Assembly (NCBI GenBank): GCA_036389135.1
Contig: DASVQP010000089.1
Coordinates: 1 to 45,442, forward strand
Origin: Longimicrobium sp.
GTDB lineage: Bacteria > Gemmatimonadota > Gemmatimonadetes > Longimicrobiales > Longimicrobiaceae
DNA: 45,442 nt
Direction of reading: 5' to 3'
The position numbers and the translations under genes were made by a program. The notes under the pieces are model-generated. The model was not told the DNA's origin and made no database searches. It saw only the letters and a program-made list of their open reading frames with translations. Positions 13,897-23,446 of the stretch are shown piece by piece (position 1 is the stretch's first letter; each line of letters opens with the position of its first letter).

Positions 13897-16464
13897 ATGA
13901 AGCCCACCACGGCCCCCGGCGACCAGGGCTCGACATCAGCTGCAAAGAAGCCGCCCGCGGATGGCGCGCCGCGGGCCAGACGGCACGTCCGCTTTGGGCG
14001 CGCGCTGGGCCGCGGGGTGCGCAGGATCGCGCGCGTGGTCGGGTGGACGGTGCTCCTGGTGGGGCTGCTGACGCTGGGGATGACCGTCTACGGGATCGCA
14101 AAGACGCCGGTGATCGGCGCGGTGTCCGGACCCACCGTGAACGACGTCACGCAGCTCAACCGCATCGAGGTCGCGCGGGTGATCGCGCCGACGGCGGAGG
14201 CGGAGATCGCGGCCGCCATCCGCGGCGCGAGCGGGCCCGTGTCCATCGGCGGCGGGCGCTTCAGCATGGGGGGGCAGATCGGCACGGAGGGGGCGCTGCA
14301 CATCGACATGCGCCGCCTGCGCCGCATCGTACGGATCGACACGGCGGCGCGCACCATCACCGTGCAGGCCGGCGCGACGTGGCGGCAGATCCAGGAAGCC
14401 ATCGACCCGCACGGCCTCTCGGTGAAGGTGATGCAGTCATACGGCAACTTCACCGTGGGCGGCTCGCTCTCGGTGAACGTGCACGGCCGCTACGTGGGGC
14501 TGGGGCCAGTCGTCTCCACCGTGCGCTCCATCCGCATGGTGCTGGCGGACGGGAGCGCCATCGCCGCCTCGCCCACCGAGAACGCGGAGATCTTCTACGG
14601 CGTGATCGGCGGGTACGGCGGCCTGGGGGTCATCACCGAGGCCACGCTGGAGCTGGCGCCCAACGTCCGCGTGCGCCGCACCCGCCGCCGCATGCCGGTG
14701 GACGAGTACCTGCGCTACTTCCGCTCGACGATCCGCGAGAACCCAAAGATCGTCTTCCACAACGCGGACATCTATCCCAACGAGTACGACCGGGTCAGCG
14801 CGGTCACCTTCACCGAGACCGCCGACGCCGTCACTGTCCCGGAGCGGCTGATCCCGCGCCGCGAGTCGTACCCGGGGAGCCGCTTCGCGCAGCGGGTGAT
14901 CACCGGGTGGCCGGGGGGGAAGGAGATCCGCGAGCACGTGCTAGACCCGTGGCTGCACCGCAATTCCCCCGTCGTATGGCGCAACTACGAGGCGAGCTAC
15001 GACGTGGCCGAGCTGGAGCCGTCGTCGCGAGAGGAGTACACCTACGTCCTGCAGGAGTACTTCATCCCCATCGGCCGCTTCGACGCCTTCGTGCCGCGCA
15101 TGCGCGAGGTGCTGACGCGCCACGACGTGAACGTCGTCAACGTCTCCATCCGCCACGCCACCGCCGATCCGGGCACCCTGCTGGCCTGGGCGCCGGAGGA
15201 GGTGTTCGCGTTCGTCCTCTACTACAAGCAGCGCACGGACGCCGAGTCGCGCCAGAAGGTGGCCCGCTGGACGCGGGAGCTGGCGGATGCGGCGCTGGCC
15301 TCGGGCGGGCGCTGGTACCTGCCGTACCAGCCGCACGCGACCCCCGCGCAGTTCCACCGCGCATATCCGCGCGCTGACCGCTTCTTTGCGCTCAAGCGGC
15401 GCCTGGACCCGAACAACCGCTTCCGCAACCGGCTGTGGGATCGCTACGACCCCGCCGGGCCCGCGCGCATGGAGCTGGCCCCGGCCGAGCGCGCCGCGGT
15501 GGACCGCATGCCGGGCTACCGCCGCCCCGAGTCGCAGAGCTACCTGAGCCACCCGGAGTGGTTCATCGTCTACAGCTCCGTGGAATACGCGGAGTGGACG
15601 CGCGACCGGCTGCCGACCGGCTTCGCGTACGCCAGCTCCATCGGGCAGTTCTGGCGCAACTGGGGCCACGCGTCGCGCGCCAGCCGCGCGGAGAACCCGC
15701 CCAACAGCCAGTACTCCATCATGCTGGGCGTGATCGGCGTGAGCCACTCGGTGGAGTACAGCCTGCGCGGCGCGTACGAGAACACCGTCGGCCGCTTCAG
15801 CGCGTGGACGTCCGGCGGCAAGGCGACCGCCGAGGACCGCTTCGCGCACCAGGTTGCGGCGGACTACGCGCGCTTCATCCACACCATCCCGTGGTACCGC
15901 TACCCCTTCGGCGCGCAGCTGCGGAAGCTGTGGAGCGATGTGCCGATGTGGGGCCCGCACGCCTTCCGCAAATGGGAGCGGCGGCTAGCGTTGAGCGTGG
16001 AGTACGGGATCAAGGCCGGCTACGCATCCGCCCTCGGCTGGGCGACCGGGACGGCGTACGCGCCGCAGGAGCTGAAGATGGGCCTGGTCGTCTTCGGCGA
16101 CACCGCGTCCTTTGCCGCGGGCGACCGGCGCGTGCTGGAGCGGCGGCCGCTGGGCGCCAACCACTCGCTGATCACCGCCGAGCGCTACGCCGCGTTCAGC
16201 GGCCTGCTGCTGGAGCGCGCCCGCCGCGACAGCGTGCCCATCGTGGAGATCGCCGGCAACGACGACATCGTGGTGACCGGCATCGCCCCGGCGGACTGGC
16301 GCTACGTGGGCCCCGAAGCCGAGTTCCTGTACGCCCTGCCGCTGGCCAACGACGCGCGGCGAATCCGCCCCGTGCTCAAGGTGCACACGCGCGACCTGCT
16401 CCCCTTCCTGCGCCGCATGGAGGCGGAGAAGCGGATGCGGGTCGACCACGTCTACGACTACTGA
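13897..16464 (+). CDS. membrane-anchored FAD-binding oxidoreductase with a novel C-terminal domain, 855 aa
   Basis: Cytoplasmic basic N-terminus, then one membrane span at ~residues 45-67. Residues ~85-270 match the PCMH-type FAD-binding fold, with GPVSIGGGRFSMGG, then GATWRQIQEAI, then SVNVHGRYVGLGP and GGYGGLGVITEATLEL. A substrate/cap region runs to ~515 and ends with the typical LKRRLDPNNRFRN. The remaining ~335 residues are an extra domain, rich in Trp, Tyr and Arg, that I cannot assign; single-domain relatives stop near its start. The ATG at 13897 is preferred over 13852, which lies inside the repeat. A small membrane protein follows 11 bp later. Confidence 0.85.
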   Translation: MKPTTAPGDQGSTSAAKKPPADGAPRARRHVRFGRALGRGVRRIARVVGWTVLLVGLLTLGMTVYGIAKTPVIGAVSGPTVNDVTQLNRIEVARVIAPTAEAEIAAAIRGASGPVSIGGGRFSMGGQIGTEGALHIDMRRLRRIVRIDTAARTITVQAGATWRQIQEAIDPHGLSVKVMQSYGNFTVGGSLSVNVHGRYVGLGPVVSTVRSIRMVLADGSAIAASPTENAEIFYGVIGGYGGLGVITEATLELAPNVRVRRTRRRMPVDEYLRYFRSTIRENPKIVFHNADIYPNEYDRVSAVTFTETADAVTVPERLIPRRESYPGSRFAQRVITGWPGGKEIREHVLDPWLHRNSPVVWRNYEASYDVAELEPSSREEYTYVLQEYFIPIGRFDAFVPRMREVLTRHDVNVVNVSIRHATADPGTLLAWAPEEVFAFVLYYKQRTDAESRQKVARWTRELADAALASGGRWYLPYQPHATPAQFHRAYPRADRFFALKRRLDPNNRFRNRLWDRYDPAGPARMELAPAERAAVDRMPGYRRPESQSYLSHPEWFIVYSSVEYAEWTRDRLPTGFAYASSIGQFWRNWGHASRASRAENPPNSQYSIMLGVIGVSHSVEYSLRGAYENTVGRFSAWTSGGKATAEDRFAHQVAADYARFIHTIPWYRYPFGAQLRKLWSDVPMWGPHAFRKWERRLALSVEYGIKAGYASALGWATGTAYAPQELKMGLVVFGDTASFAAGDRRVLERRPLGANHSLITAERYAAFSGLLLERARRDSVPIVEIAGNDDIVVTGIAPADWRYVGPEAEFLYALPLANDARRIRPVLKVHTRDLLPFLRRMEAEKRMRVDHVYDY

Positions 16465-16475
16465 GGAGAGATTCG

Positions 16476-16877
16476 ATGCTGAGGAAAGTGACGTTCGTGA
16501 TGGGGCTGTTCGGGGTGGTCGTGGTCGCGCTGGGCTGGATTCCCGGCATCTCGCCGCACGAGGGCCACGAGCGGATGATGTTCAACGCCTTCGCCATCAG
16601 CGCCGTCGACGACATCACCCACGGCCTGACGGCGCTGGCCGCCTTCGCCGCGGCGTTCCACTCCGACCGCGCCAGCCGCCTCTTCCTGGTGACCTTTGGC
16701 TCCTACTACGCCCTCGACGCGACCTTTTACCTGCTGAACGGCTTCGTCAACGACCTCACCTGGACCGCCGACATCATGCTGAACCTCCCCCACGTCGTCG
16801 TCTCCAGCGTCATGCTCGCCGTGGCGTACGGGTACCGGCCGGAGCCGTCCCTCGACGGCATTCCAGCGGTCGCCTGA
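16476..16877 (+). CDS. small integral membrane protein, four spans, 133 aa
   Basis: A GAGGAG ribosome-binding site precedes the ATG, 11 bp after the FAD oxidoreductase stop, so the two are co-transcribed. Four hydrophobic segments are visible (about residues 5-22, 45-62, 68-85 and 98-118), with conserved-looking polar residues inside them (DDITHGL, NLPHVVVS). It resembles DUF4383-type small membrane proteins, but I hold that loosely. It could form the membrane partner of the anchored flavoprotein. Confidence 0.75.
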   Translation: MLRKVTFVMGLFGVVVVALGWIPGISPHEGHERMMFNAFAISAVDDITHGLTALAAFAAAFHSDRASRLFLVTFGSYYALDATFYLLNGFVNDLTWTADIMLNLPHVVVSSVMLAVAYGYRPEPSLDGIPAVA

Positions 16878-16879
16878 GG

Positions 16880-17140
16880 CGAGTAAACGCGCGGCAACAA
16901 CAGCACAAAGTCCGCCTTCGCGGACTCGGGGGCCAGATCCGTGGTAGGGGCGTGATTCATCACGCCCACCCTCCTCCCGAATCGACCCCCACCATCCGCA
17001 CCGGACCCGGTAGGCGCAGACCTGCGTGTCTGCCCGCCGCCCGCCATCTCTCCCGACCGCGCGCCCCGCGAGACGGCTTCAGCCGTCTTCCCGTCGTTCC
17101 AGCCGGGGGCTTCAGCCCCCGGCACCCACGCCCGTGCCAG
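16880..17140. repeat. composite palindromic repeat block
   Basis: Starts two bases after the preceding stop codon. It contains a hairpin unit (AGTCCGCCTTCGCGGACT), then GGGGCGTGATTCATCACGCC, then CAGACCTGCGTGTCTG, and a pair of stems around GACGGCTTCAGCCGTC and CCGGGGGCTTCAGCCCCCGG. The first and last units recur in the same order at 39340-39476, and the middle types recur at 40262-40290 and 43640-43790. No gene is visible in the block. Confidence 0.8.
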
Positions 17141-17145
17141 GGTCA

Positions 17146-17688
17146 TCACCCCGCCCCCACCCCATACCGCAGCACCCCGTCCACGATGCTGGCTGCGGCG
17201 GTGTACGGGTGCGCGATGACCTTGCCGCGGTCCATGATGTGGAGCACCTCGGCGCCGCCCGCCTTCAGCGCGTCCGCGATCATGGCGCGATGGCATCGCC
17301 ACCACACCGCCTCGGAGCAGAGGAGCGACGTCGTGCGCTCGCGCGCGGCGCGCACAAGGCGCTCAAGGCCGGCGCTGAATTCCGCGGAATCCATGTAGTC
17401 CGCGTATCCCCTGAAGTTGGGATGCCGCCAGATGGTGTTGGCCGAGTGGGGGAGGGGAGGCCGTCGCCCGCCGAGCTCCGGAAAGGGGCAGTACTCGATC
17501 CCGGCATCCGCGAGCGCCGCGGCGAGAGGCTCCGGGTTGAAGTGCGGGTGCGCGCGCGAGCCGGCGTATCGCCGGACGTCGGCGATGCGCTCGATGCCCT
17601 GGCCCTGCAATAGCGCCAGGAACTCGCCGATCTCGCGTGACGAGTGCCCGATGCTCCAGACCACCAGCGGACGATCGGAATCCATCAT
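17146..17688 (-). CDS. DUF488 family protein, 180 aa
   Basis: Matches DUF488 across its whole length: WSIGHSSRE at the start, then DVRRYAGSRAHPHFN, FPELGGRR, the LLCSEAVWWRCHR motif with Cys, Glu and CHR, and a final HIMDRG. Family members are small, cytoplasmic and mostly uncharacterised. The conserved Cys/Arg/His residues suggest an enzyme or anion-binding site. It is 12 bp downstream of the quinone oxidoreductase on the same strand, so probably co-transcribed. Two adjacent ATGs make the start ambiguous by one codon. Confidence 0.85.
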   Translation of the reverse strand: MMDSDRPLVVWSIGHSSREIGEFLALLQGQGIERIADVRRYAGSRAHPHFNPEPLAAALADAGIEYCPFPELGGRRPPLPHSANTIWRHPNFRGYADYMDSAEFSAGLERLVRAARERTTSLLCSEAVWWRCHRAMIADALKAGGAEVLHIMDRGKVIAHPYTAAASIVDGVLRYGVGAG

Positions 17689-17700
17689 CCGAACAGCCGG

Positions 17701-18693
17701 TCAGGACGCGACGCGCAGCAGCACCTTGCCCGTCGTACGCCTCGCCTCCAGCGCCCGGTGCGCCTCCGCCACGTCGGCCAGCGCGTATTCGGCTCCGATG
17801 CGCACGGAGAGCTGATCCGCCGCCATCCACCCGAACAGGTCGTCCGCGCGCCGCAGCAGCTCCTCGCGCGTCGCCGCGTAGTGCCCCAGCGTGGGCCGGG
17901 TGAGGAAGAGTGAGCCCTTCTGGCTGAGCAGCTGGGGATCGACCGGCTCCACGGGCCCGCTCGACTGCCCAAAGAGCACCATCATCCCCCGCGGCGCCAG
18001 CACGTCCAGGCCGGGGAGGAAGGTGGACTTGCCCACCGAGTCGTAGATCACCTGCACACCGCCGCCATCCGTCAGCCGGCGCACCTCCGCGGCGAAATCG
18101 TCCCGCGTGTAGACGATCACCTCGTCCGCGCCCGCGCCGCGGGCGAGCTCCGCCTTCTCGTCCGATCCAACGGTCGCGATGACGTGGGCGCCGCGCATCT
18201 TTGCGATCTGCACCAGGAGCAGGCCCACGCCACCTGCCGCGGCGTGCACCAGGCAGCGCTCGCCCGCGTGCAGCGGGTAGGTGGAGGTCGCAAGGTAGTG
18301 CGCCGTCAGCCCCTGCAGCATCACCGCCGCCGCGAGCCGCGCGCTGACGCCGGCCGGGAGGGGGACGAGCTTCGCGGCCGGCACCACCGCGTACTCGGCA
18401 TAGGCGCCGAACCCGCCGGCCCACGCGATCCGGTCACCCGCGCGCACCTCCTCGACGCCGGCGCCCACCTCCACCACCTCGCCCGCGCCCTCGCCGCCGA
18501 GCGTGGCGGGGAGCGGGACCTTGTATAGGCCGGTGCGCTGGTAGACTTCGATGAAGTTCACGCCCGTGGCATCGATCCGCACCAGCGCCTCACCCGCTCC
18601 CGGCTCCGGAACGGCTACGCGCTCCGTGCGAAACGCCTCCGGACCGCCGGTCTCGTGCAGCCGCACGGCCGTCATCGTGGCTCTGTCAGTCAT
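17701..18693 (-). CDS. NADPH:quinone oxidoreductase-like protein (zinc-independent MDR), 330 aa
   Basis: Medium-chain dehydrogenase/reductase. An N-terminal GroES-like domain opens with [13 protein letters not shown], followed by [14 protein letters not shown] and [12 protein letters not shown]. The Rossmann nucleotide-binding motif is [15 protein letters not shown]. No catalytic-zinc Cys/His set is present, as expected for QOR. It should reduce quinones or enones with NADPH in the cytoplasm. It sits between a VOC dioxygenase (82 bp upstream) and a DUF488 gene, all on the minus strand. An aromatic-degradation or quinone-detoxification theme would fit, but that is inference. Confidence 0.88.
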   Translation of the reverse strand: MTDRATMTAVRLHETGGPEAFRTERVAVPEPGAGEALVRIDATGVNFIEVYQRTGLYKVPLPATLGGEGAGEVVEVGAGVEEVRAGDRIAWAGGFGAYAEYAVVPAAKLVPLPAGVSARLAAAVMLQGLTAHYLATSTYPLHAGERCLVHAAAGGVGLLLVQIAKMRGAHVIATVGSDEKAELARGAGADEVIVYTRDDFAAEVRRLTDGGGVQVIYDSVGKSTFLPGLDVLAPRGMMVLFGQSSGPVEPVDPQLLSQKGSLFLTRPTLGHYAATREELLRRADDLFGWMAADQLSVRIGAEYALADVAEAHRALEARRTTGKVLLRVAS

Positions 18694-18775
18694 ACGGGAC
18701 CGTCTCGTGTCTCGGTGAGCAGGGCGGGGAACAGGCCCGGGTGTCTCGCGCCAACCGTGCCAGCGATTCGGAGGG

Positions 18776-19726
18776 TCACGCCCCCGCCCGCACGCGCAGC
18801 CGGAGCCCCGTGCCCCAGGGGTCCCGCGTCGTGAGCCCGCCCTCCGCTGCCGTGTCGGCCGGGTAGCCCGCTTCGGCCAGGCTGCGTGCGACCTCCTGCA
18901 CGCTTTCCGCATCGGCCAGCTCGATGGTCCACTCCAGCAGCCGCGCGTCTCCATCGGCGGAAGGGCGCGCGCCGGGACCGGCCCAGGTGTTGGTGCCGAG
19001 GTGGTGATGGTAGCCGCCCGCACCCATGAACAGCGCGCCCGGATAGCTCCAGGTGATGCGGTCGAAGCCGATTGCCTCGGAGAAGAAAGCCGCCGCCTGC
19101 TCCAGATCGCCGACGTGGAGGTGGACGTGCCCCATCACCGTGCCGGCCGGCATCCCCGTCCACGGTGCGTCGCCCGCGGCCTGGAGAAGATCCTGCACGT
19201 CCACGGGATCGGTCGACATCATCAGCTCGCGCCCGTTCCGGCGCCACGTCTCGCGCGGGCGGTCGGCGTACACCTCGATGCCGAGCCCGTCCGGATCGTT
19301 GATGTAGAACGCTTCGCTCACCAGGTGATCCCCCGCGCCCGCGCGAATCCCGGACTCGGCCATGTGCCGCACCAGCCGTCCGAGCGATGCGCGGTCGGGG
19401 AGGAGGATTGCGTAGTGGTAGAGCCCCAGCCGCCCTCCACGCCCGGCGGGACGCGCACCCGGCCGCTCGTTCAGCTCCACGAGGACGCGATCGTCGCCGT
19501 GCGCGGCGAGTGCGGCGCGCCAGCCGTCGCGCTCCACCACCCGCAACCCGAGGACGCCCTGGTAGAACGCCAGCGAACGCTCCAGATCCGCGATCTGCAG
19601 GCGGACGGGGCCGAGGGCGGCCGAGTCCGGAAGCCTGCGGCCGCGCGGGGGCTCGCCGTACGTGCCTGGCTTCGCCGGCTGCGCACCCTTGGCTTCGCCG
19701 AAAATGTCGCGCGTGGTAACTCCCAT
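18776..19726 (-). CDS. two-domain VOC protein, extradiol (CatE-like) dioxygenase type, 316 aa
   Basis: Two vicinal-oxygen-chelate domains, ~residues 36-160 and 185-316. The C-terminal one keeps a plausible 2-His-1-Glu metal site: [19 protein letters not shown] and LLEWTIEL. The N-terminal one has VRLQIADL where a ligand His would be, so only one metal site is expected, as in catechol 2,3-dioxygenases of the CatE type. The likely reaction is ring cleavage of a catechol-like substrate. A GAGGAGG ribosome-binding site precedes the ATG, and a sigma-70 promoter lies at 19787-19815. Confidence 0.85.
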   Translation of the reverse strand: MGVTTRDIFGEAKGAQPAKPGTYGEPPRGRRLPDSAALGPVRLQIADLERSLAFYQGVLGLRVVERDGWRAALAAHGDDRVLVELNERPGARPAGRGGRLGLYHYAILLPDRASLGRLVRHMAESGIRAGAGDHLVSEAFYINDPDGLGIEVYADRPRETWRRNGRELMMSTDPVDVQDLLQAAGDAPWTGMPAGTVMGHVHLHVGDLEQAAAFFSEAIGFDRITWSYPGALFMGAGGYHHHLGTNTWAGPGARPSADGDARLLEWTIELADAESVQEVARSLAEAGYPADTAAEGGLTTRDPWGTGLRLRVRAGA

Positions 19727-19786
19727 GATTCCTCCTCACCGTATCGAGACGGGCGGCGCATGCGTTCCGGATATGTACTGCCCACA

Positions 19787-19815
19787 AATTTAGTTGTTGA
19801 AACGGATAACGTCAA
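19787..19815 (-). promoter_or_regulatory. sigma-70 promoter of the VOC/quinone-oxidoreductase genes
   Basis: On the minus strand TTGACG, 17 bp, TAAATT, in an unusually AT-rich patch. The transcription start would be near 19780, about 55 bases before the VOC start codon. Confidence 0.65.
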
Positions 19816-19937
19816 CACGAACACATCCCATCCTCATTCGCATCGACGTTGCGAAAGAATCTGGTGGCGCCGTACAATCCGGTAACGTCGTGGCGGCGAG
19901 TGACGCCGGGGAAACTCCGATCCGCAATCGAGGCTGG

Positions 19938-20369
19938 ATGAAGCGAATCTCCCGCGCCGCCGCCGAACGCGCCTACAACCTCGCCGCGGAGCTGCATGCA
20001 AGCCGCGGCGCAAAGGTGGATGGGAACGACGTCGCGCGTGTGGCGCGGGAGGCGGGGATCGCGCCCGGACAGGTGTGGCGTGCCCTGGCGACGGTTCGGC
20101 AGGAAAAATCGAGAGGCGCTCGCGGGAAGTGGCATCCGGGCACGCGCGGCGCCGAAACCCTCGTCGCGGCCGTGGGCGCCATCGCCACACTCGTGTTCGG
20201 CGCGGCCGCCGTCGCGACCATCAGGGACGGCTTGAGACTGCTCGCCGCCGCCGAATACCTGGGCGCCGTCCTGGTGCTGGCGATGGGGGCCGGGATGCTG
20301 GCCATCGCCGCGAACGTTGCGTACCAGGCCGTGTTCGTGGTGCGCGAGCGGGCGAAGAGCCGCGTTTGA
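19938..20369 (+). CDS. small membrane protein with N-terminal helical DNA-binding-like segment, 143 aa
   Basis: Residues ~1-55 are charged and helical and include a possible helix-turn-helix (VDGNDVARVAREAGIAPGQV). The rest holds two hydrophobic spans (~70-92 and ~105-130) and a basic tail. Membrane topology is therefore likely, with the N-terminal part in the cytoplasm. The ATG at 19938 is chosen because codon use upstream is not protein-like and the gene diverges from the VOC gene there. Family unknown. Confidence 0.6.
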   Translation: MKRISRAAAERAYNLAAELHASRGAKVDGNDVARVAREAGIAPGQVWRALATVRQEKSRGARGKWHPGTRGAETLVAAVGAIATLVFGAAAVATIRDGLRLLAAAEYLGAVLVLAMGAGMLAIAANVAYQAVFVVRERAKSRV

Positions 20370-20434
20370 GGTACTCCGCCGCATGCCGGTGCGCGAACGA
20401 CGCGGCATCCTGCTTCACGCCGAGAGGAGCGCGC

Positions 20435-20953
20435 ATGCTGGGAAGAGTGATGATGGGAGCCCTCCTCGTGGCCGCGTCCGCGTGCGAGCGCGGCGGCCCC
20501 CCGAAAGCGCGCGAGGCGGTCGCGACACCCGCCGCCTCCGCGGTGGTGCCGCGAGCCGGCGACGGCAAGGGGAAGCGGCTGTACTACGTGCCGGTCTACT
20601 CGCACATCTACTTTCGCGACACGGTCTCGGCCGTGAACCTGGCGGTCACCCTCAGCATCCGGAACACCGATCCGCAGCACGGGCTTACGCTCAGCCGCGT
20701 GGACTACTACGACACCCATGGGCGCCCCCTGCGCGCCTACCTCGCCTCACCGCGCCGGCTCGCGCCGCTGGAGACCGCCGAGTACGTCGTCCCCCGGGAC
20801 GACACCTCGGGTGGTTCGGGCGCCAACTTCCTGGTCGAGCTCGCCGCGGAATCCGTCGTCACCGATCCCGTGCTGGAGGCGGTGATGATCGGGTTCAGCG
20901 GCAACGTCGGAACCTCGTTCGTGACCCACGCCCGGCTGCTGCAACGGCCCTGA
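20435..20953 (+). CDS. DUF3124 lipoprotein, 172 aa
   Basis: Signal sequence with a lipobox-like end (VAASAC) puts the protein in the envelope as a lipoprotein. The rest follows DUF3124 closely: YYVPVYSHIYF, TLSIRNTDP, RVDYYDTHGR, then the GGSGANFLVEL block and EAVMIGF. The family is predicted to be beta-rich and its function is unknown. A GAGAGGA ribosome-binding site supports the ATG. It is 65 bp after the small membrane protein and may share a transcript with it. Confidence 0.88.
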   Translation: MLGRVMMGALLVAASACERGGPPKAREAVATPAASAVVPRAGDGKGKRLYYVPVYSHIYFRDTVSAVNLAVTLSIRNTDPQHGLTLSRVDYYDTHGRPLRAYLASPRRLAPLETAEYVVPRDDTSGGSGANFLVELAAESVVTDPVLEAVMIGFSGNVGTSFVTHARLLQRP

Positions 20954-21056
20954 TAAGCAGCGTCACAACGTGCAGGTGAAACCGCGATTCCACGCGACCC
21001 GTATCGGGTGGAGTCCGCGAAGTGCCATTTTGTTCATCTCCATCAGGAAGGTACGT

Positions 21057-21215
21057 ATGGGCCAGCAAGGCGGAGGAGGGGAGTCGGAGGACCGCGGCGG
21101 GAGCACGGAGGACCGGTCTCCGAACGACGACCGCAGCGACGCGATGAATCCGAACAGCGACGCGTACGAAGCGGACCAGGCGAACCAAGACGAGCAGGCG
21201 CGCCGCGGCTGGTAA
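21057..21215 (+). CDS. small acidic, disordered protein, 52 aa
   Basis: The ATG at 21057 follows CAGGAAGG at a good distance, which decides the start over an ATG-like codon further upstream. The product is Gly, Asn, Asp and Ser-rich, with PNDDRSDAMNPNSDAY as a recognisable core. Similar short hydrophilic NPN-containing proteins occur in many environmental bacteria, without known function. No secretion signal. Confidence 0.6.
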   Translation: MGQQGGGGESEDRGGSTEDRSPNDDRSDAMNPNSDAYEADQANQDEQARRGW

Positions 21216-21293
21216 CGTACTCGGCACAGGGACGGGGGCGTGCTTGCGCCCCCGTCTCGTACCCGCACGGCAGATTGGAGGCTGGCGCTTCAC

Positions 21294-22718
21294 ATGGAAC
21301 TGCTGATCACGTGGGACGATGGGGGCACGCACGCCGACGTGCAGGTTGCGCCGCGGGACGGCATCGTGCCGCGCGGCGCACACCGGCTACACCCCGACGA
21401 GGAATACTACGGGATTCCGTACAGCGCGTGGCGTGCGCGGATCGGGCGCACGGTGGACGTTCCCGCGCTTCAGAGCGGGTTCAACTCGCGGGTGGAAGGA
21501 ACCGCCTTCTCCGTCGCCACGCACAGCCCGGCCGCCGAGCGCGCGCCGGAAGACCGGCCGTACGTCGTGTGTCCGCCGCGCGTCACACACTGGCCAGCGC
21601 CGGCTCCGAAGCCCCGTCACTGGTCGGAGGAGCCGGAGCTCGCGGGCGCGCCTGCGAGTGCGGAGTACGGCTACCACACCGGCGAAAAGTGGATTTCCTG
21701 CACGCGCGAGCAACTCATAAAGCGCTGCATCAAGTTTCCAACTACCCCGCTGGTCTGGACGGCCGGGTCCGCCGCGGTACCGCCGGAACGCGTTTCCTTC
21801 CTCGTGGACGAGCTCACCCGCCACGGGATGCGGCGGACGGCGCTCACCCTGAAGCTCTGCGTCGCCGGCCTGGCCGTCACCTTGGCGGCGTTCGCGTTCT
21901 GGATTCCCGGGTGGGGATTTCGGTCCGTGCTGGTGCTGCTCCCGGCGTTTCTCGCCGTCGGCGCGGTCCAGGCGGCGTTCAGGCGCAGGGAGCTCCGGCG
22001 GATGGGTGCGGAAGCCTTTCCCGCGGCGCGCGCATGGTCGCGTCACGCGGCGTGGATGAAGGCGCAGCCCGCGCACTACACGAAGTCGCTCCTGGCCCTC
22101 CTGGTAGTCGTCGGCATCGCACAGATGCTCGCGGGGCGCGCGAGTGGAGTCGCGCTGGCCGGGCTGGTGAAGCCCGCGGTGTGGAACGGCGAGGTGTGGC
22201 GCCTCCTCACCGGCACCCTGTTGCATGGCAACTTCACTCACCTCTGGATGAACGGCGCGGGGCTCCTGGCCGTGGGGCCCCTGGTCGAGGTGCATTCGCG
22301 GCGCGACCACGTGCCGCTCGTCTTCCTTCTTTCCGCGCTGGCCGGGAGCGTCGCGAGCGTGCTCCTCTATCCCGACGCCACCTCGGTGGGCGCATCGGGA
22401 GGGCTGATGGGCTTCACCGGCTTTCTCCTGGTGCTGGGGTACCGCCGCCGCGACAAGCTGCCCCAAGGCTTCGCGGGTGCCATCGTGCTGGTCATCGCCG
22501 CCACCGCCGTCCTGGGGCTGGTGGGCTTCTCCCTGATCGACAACGCGGCCCACCTGGGCGGGCTGGTGGGCGGGTGGGTGCTCGGCCGGGTCCTCGAACG
22601 GCGCGGGATGATCGACCCCGGCGACTCGCGCGCAACACGGACTCTGGGGCGCGTGTCGGCGGGGGTGCTGCTCGCGGGCGCCGCCTGGTGCGTGCTCGCC
22701 ATGCACGGGGGATACTGA
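21294..22718 (+). CDS. rhomboid-family intramembrane serine protease with long N-terminal domain, 474 aa
   Basis: The C-terminal ~210 residues are a rhomboid core: LLTGTLLHGNFTHLWMN, catalytic Ser368 in GASGGLMG and catalytic His420 in AHLGGLVGG, spread over several membrane spans. Rhomboids cleave transmembrane substrates within the membrane. The first ~190 residues are soluble and unfamiliar. A separate two-span segment at ~195-235 links them to the core. ATG 21294 is chosen because the preceding residues look random. The full-length protein is about twice a minimal rhomboid, so the N-terminal part may select substrates. Confidence 0.88.
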   Translation: MELLITWDDGGTHADVQVAPRDGIVPRGAHRLHPDEEYYGIPYSAWRARIGRTVDVPALQSGFNSRVEGTAFSVATHSPAAERAPEDRPYVVCPPRVTHWPAPAPKPRHWSEEPELAGAPASAEYGYHTGEKWISCTREQLIKRCIKFPTTPLVWTAGSAAVPPERVSFLVDELTRHGMRRTALTLKLCVAGLAVTLAAFAFWIPGWGFRSVLVLLPAFLAVGAVQAAFRRRELRRMGAEAFPAARAWSRHAAWMKAQPAHYTKSLLALLVVVGIAQMLAGRASGVALAGLVKPAVWNGEVWRLLTGTLLHGNFTHLWMNGAGLLAVGPLVEVHSRRDHVPLVFLLSALAGSVASVLLYPDATSVGASGGLMGFTGFLLVLGYRRRDKLPQGFAGAIVLVIAATAVLGLVGFSLIDNAAHLGGLVGGWVLGRVLERRGMIDPGDSRATRTLGRVSAGVLLAGAAWCVLAMHGGY

Positions 22719-22772
22719 GACGGCGACGCGTCCAGCGATCACTCAGGCCGCGTGAGCGATGGGCACGAAAAA

Positions 22773-22800
22773 GGGGGAGAGGCGCGATGGCCTCTCCCCC
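22773..22800 (-). terminator. intrinsic terminator of the zinc-ribbon gene
   Basis: A perfect 10-bp stem (GGGGGAGAGG / CCTCTCCCCC). Read on the minus strand it is followed by a run of T (complement of 22768-22772). It lies 24 bp beyond the zinc-ribbon gene stop. Confidence 0.8.
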
Positions 22801-22823
22801 CGATTCCTCCACCGCCGTCGAGC

Positions 22824-23363
22824 TTACTCGGCCGTGCGCGGCGGGGCGCAGGCGCAGGCGCCGCACGAGCAGAGCACGCCGCCGCAGGCCGCGCAGCGCA
22901 GCCCCAGGAAGTCGTCCAGCGGCGTGGTGCAGCGCGAACAGGCGGAGCGGGCGCGCTTGCGCGAGCCGCCGGTCACCTTGGTCGCGCTGTCCTGCACGCC
23001 CTTGTACTCCACCCCGTTCCCTTCCAGGAATCGGCGGTGGTTCTCAAGGGTGTGCTCGCGGCGGCGGGCGCCGCTCGCCTCCTGCGCCAGGCCCTTCTCC
23101 TTCTCCAGCTCCGCCTTCAGCGTGGGCCACTGGCGGTAGCGGGCCTCCGCCTGGGCGCGCTGCTCGGGATCGACGATCTCCACGACCTGCGACTCCACGA
23201 CCCGCTGCGGAAAGGCGCGCGTGCGGAACTGCGTGAGGCTGAAGAGCGCCACGTTGGGAGAACCGGGAGCGGACTGGCTGGGGTCGAAGACGAGCGTGTC
23301 GCCGTCGACGGCGTGGCGTCCGATCCGGAGCTGGCCGTCGTTGGAGTCGTTCTGAAGCTGCAT
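22824..23363 (-). CDS. zinc-ribbon protein with coiled-coil centre, 179 aa
   Basis: Residues ~10-60 are beta-rich. Residues ~65-120 are charged and helical, probably coiled coil. The C-terminal ~35 residues contain a Cys-rich zinc ribbon (CSRC, 14 residues later CAAC, then CSCGACAC). No known family is recognised and no enzyme motif is seen. The ATG at 23363 fits the change from random-looking to protein-like sequence. It has its own intrinsic terminator. The next minus-strand gene upstream is 83 bp away. Confidence 0.7.
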   Translation of the reverse strand: MQLQNDSNDGQLRIGRHAVDGDTLVFDPSQSAPGSPNVALFSLTQFRTRAFPQRVVESQVVEIVDPEQRAQAEARYRQWPTLKAELEKEKGLAQEASGARRREHTLENHRRFLEGNGVEYKGVQDSATKVTGGSRKRARSACSRCTTPLDDFLGLRCAACGGVLCSCGACACAPPRTAE

Positions 23364-23446
23364 CGTGCCGACCTCGTGTTGATTGGGTGCCGGGCGCCCC
23401 GTGACCCGGACAGGGACCGGGGGGCTTCTGAGATTCGGTGGGGCCG

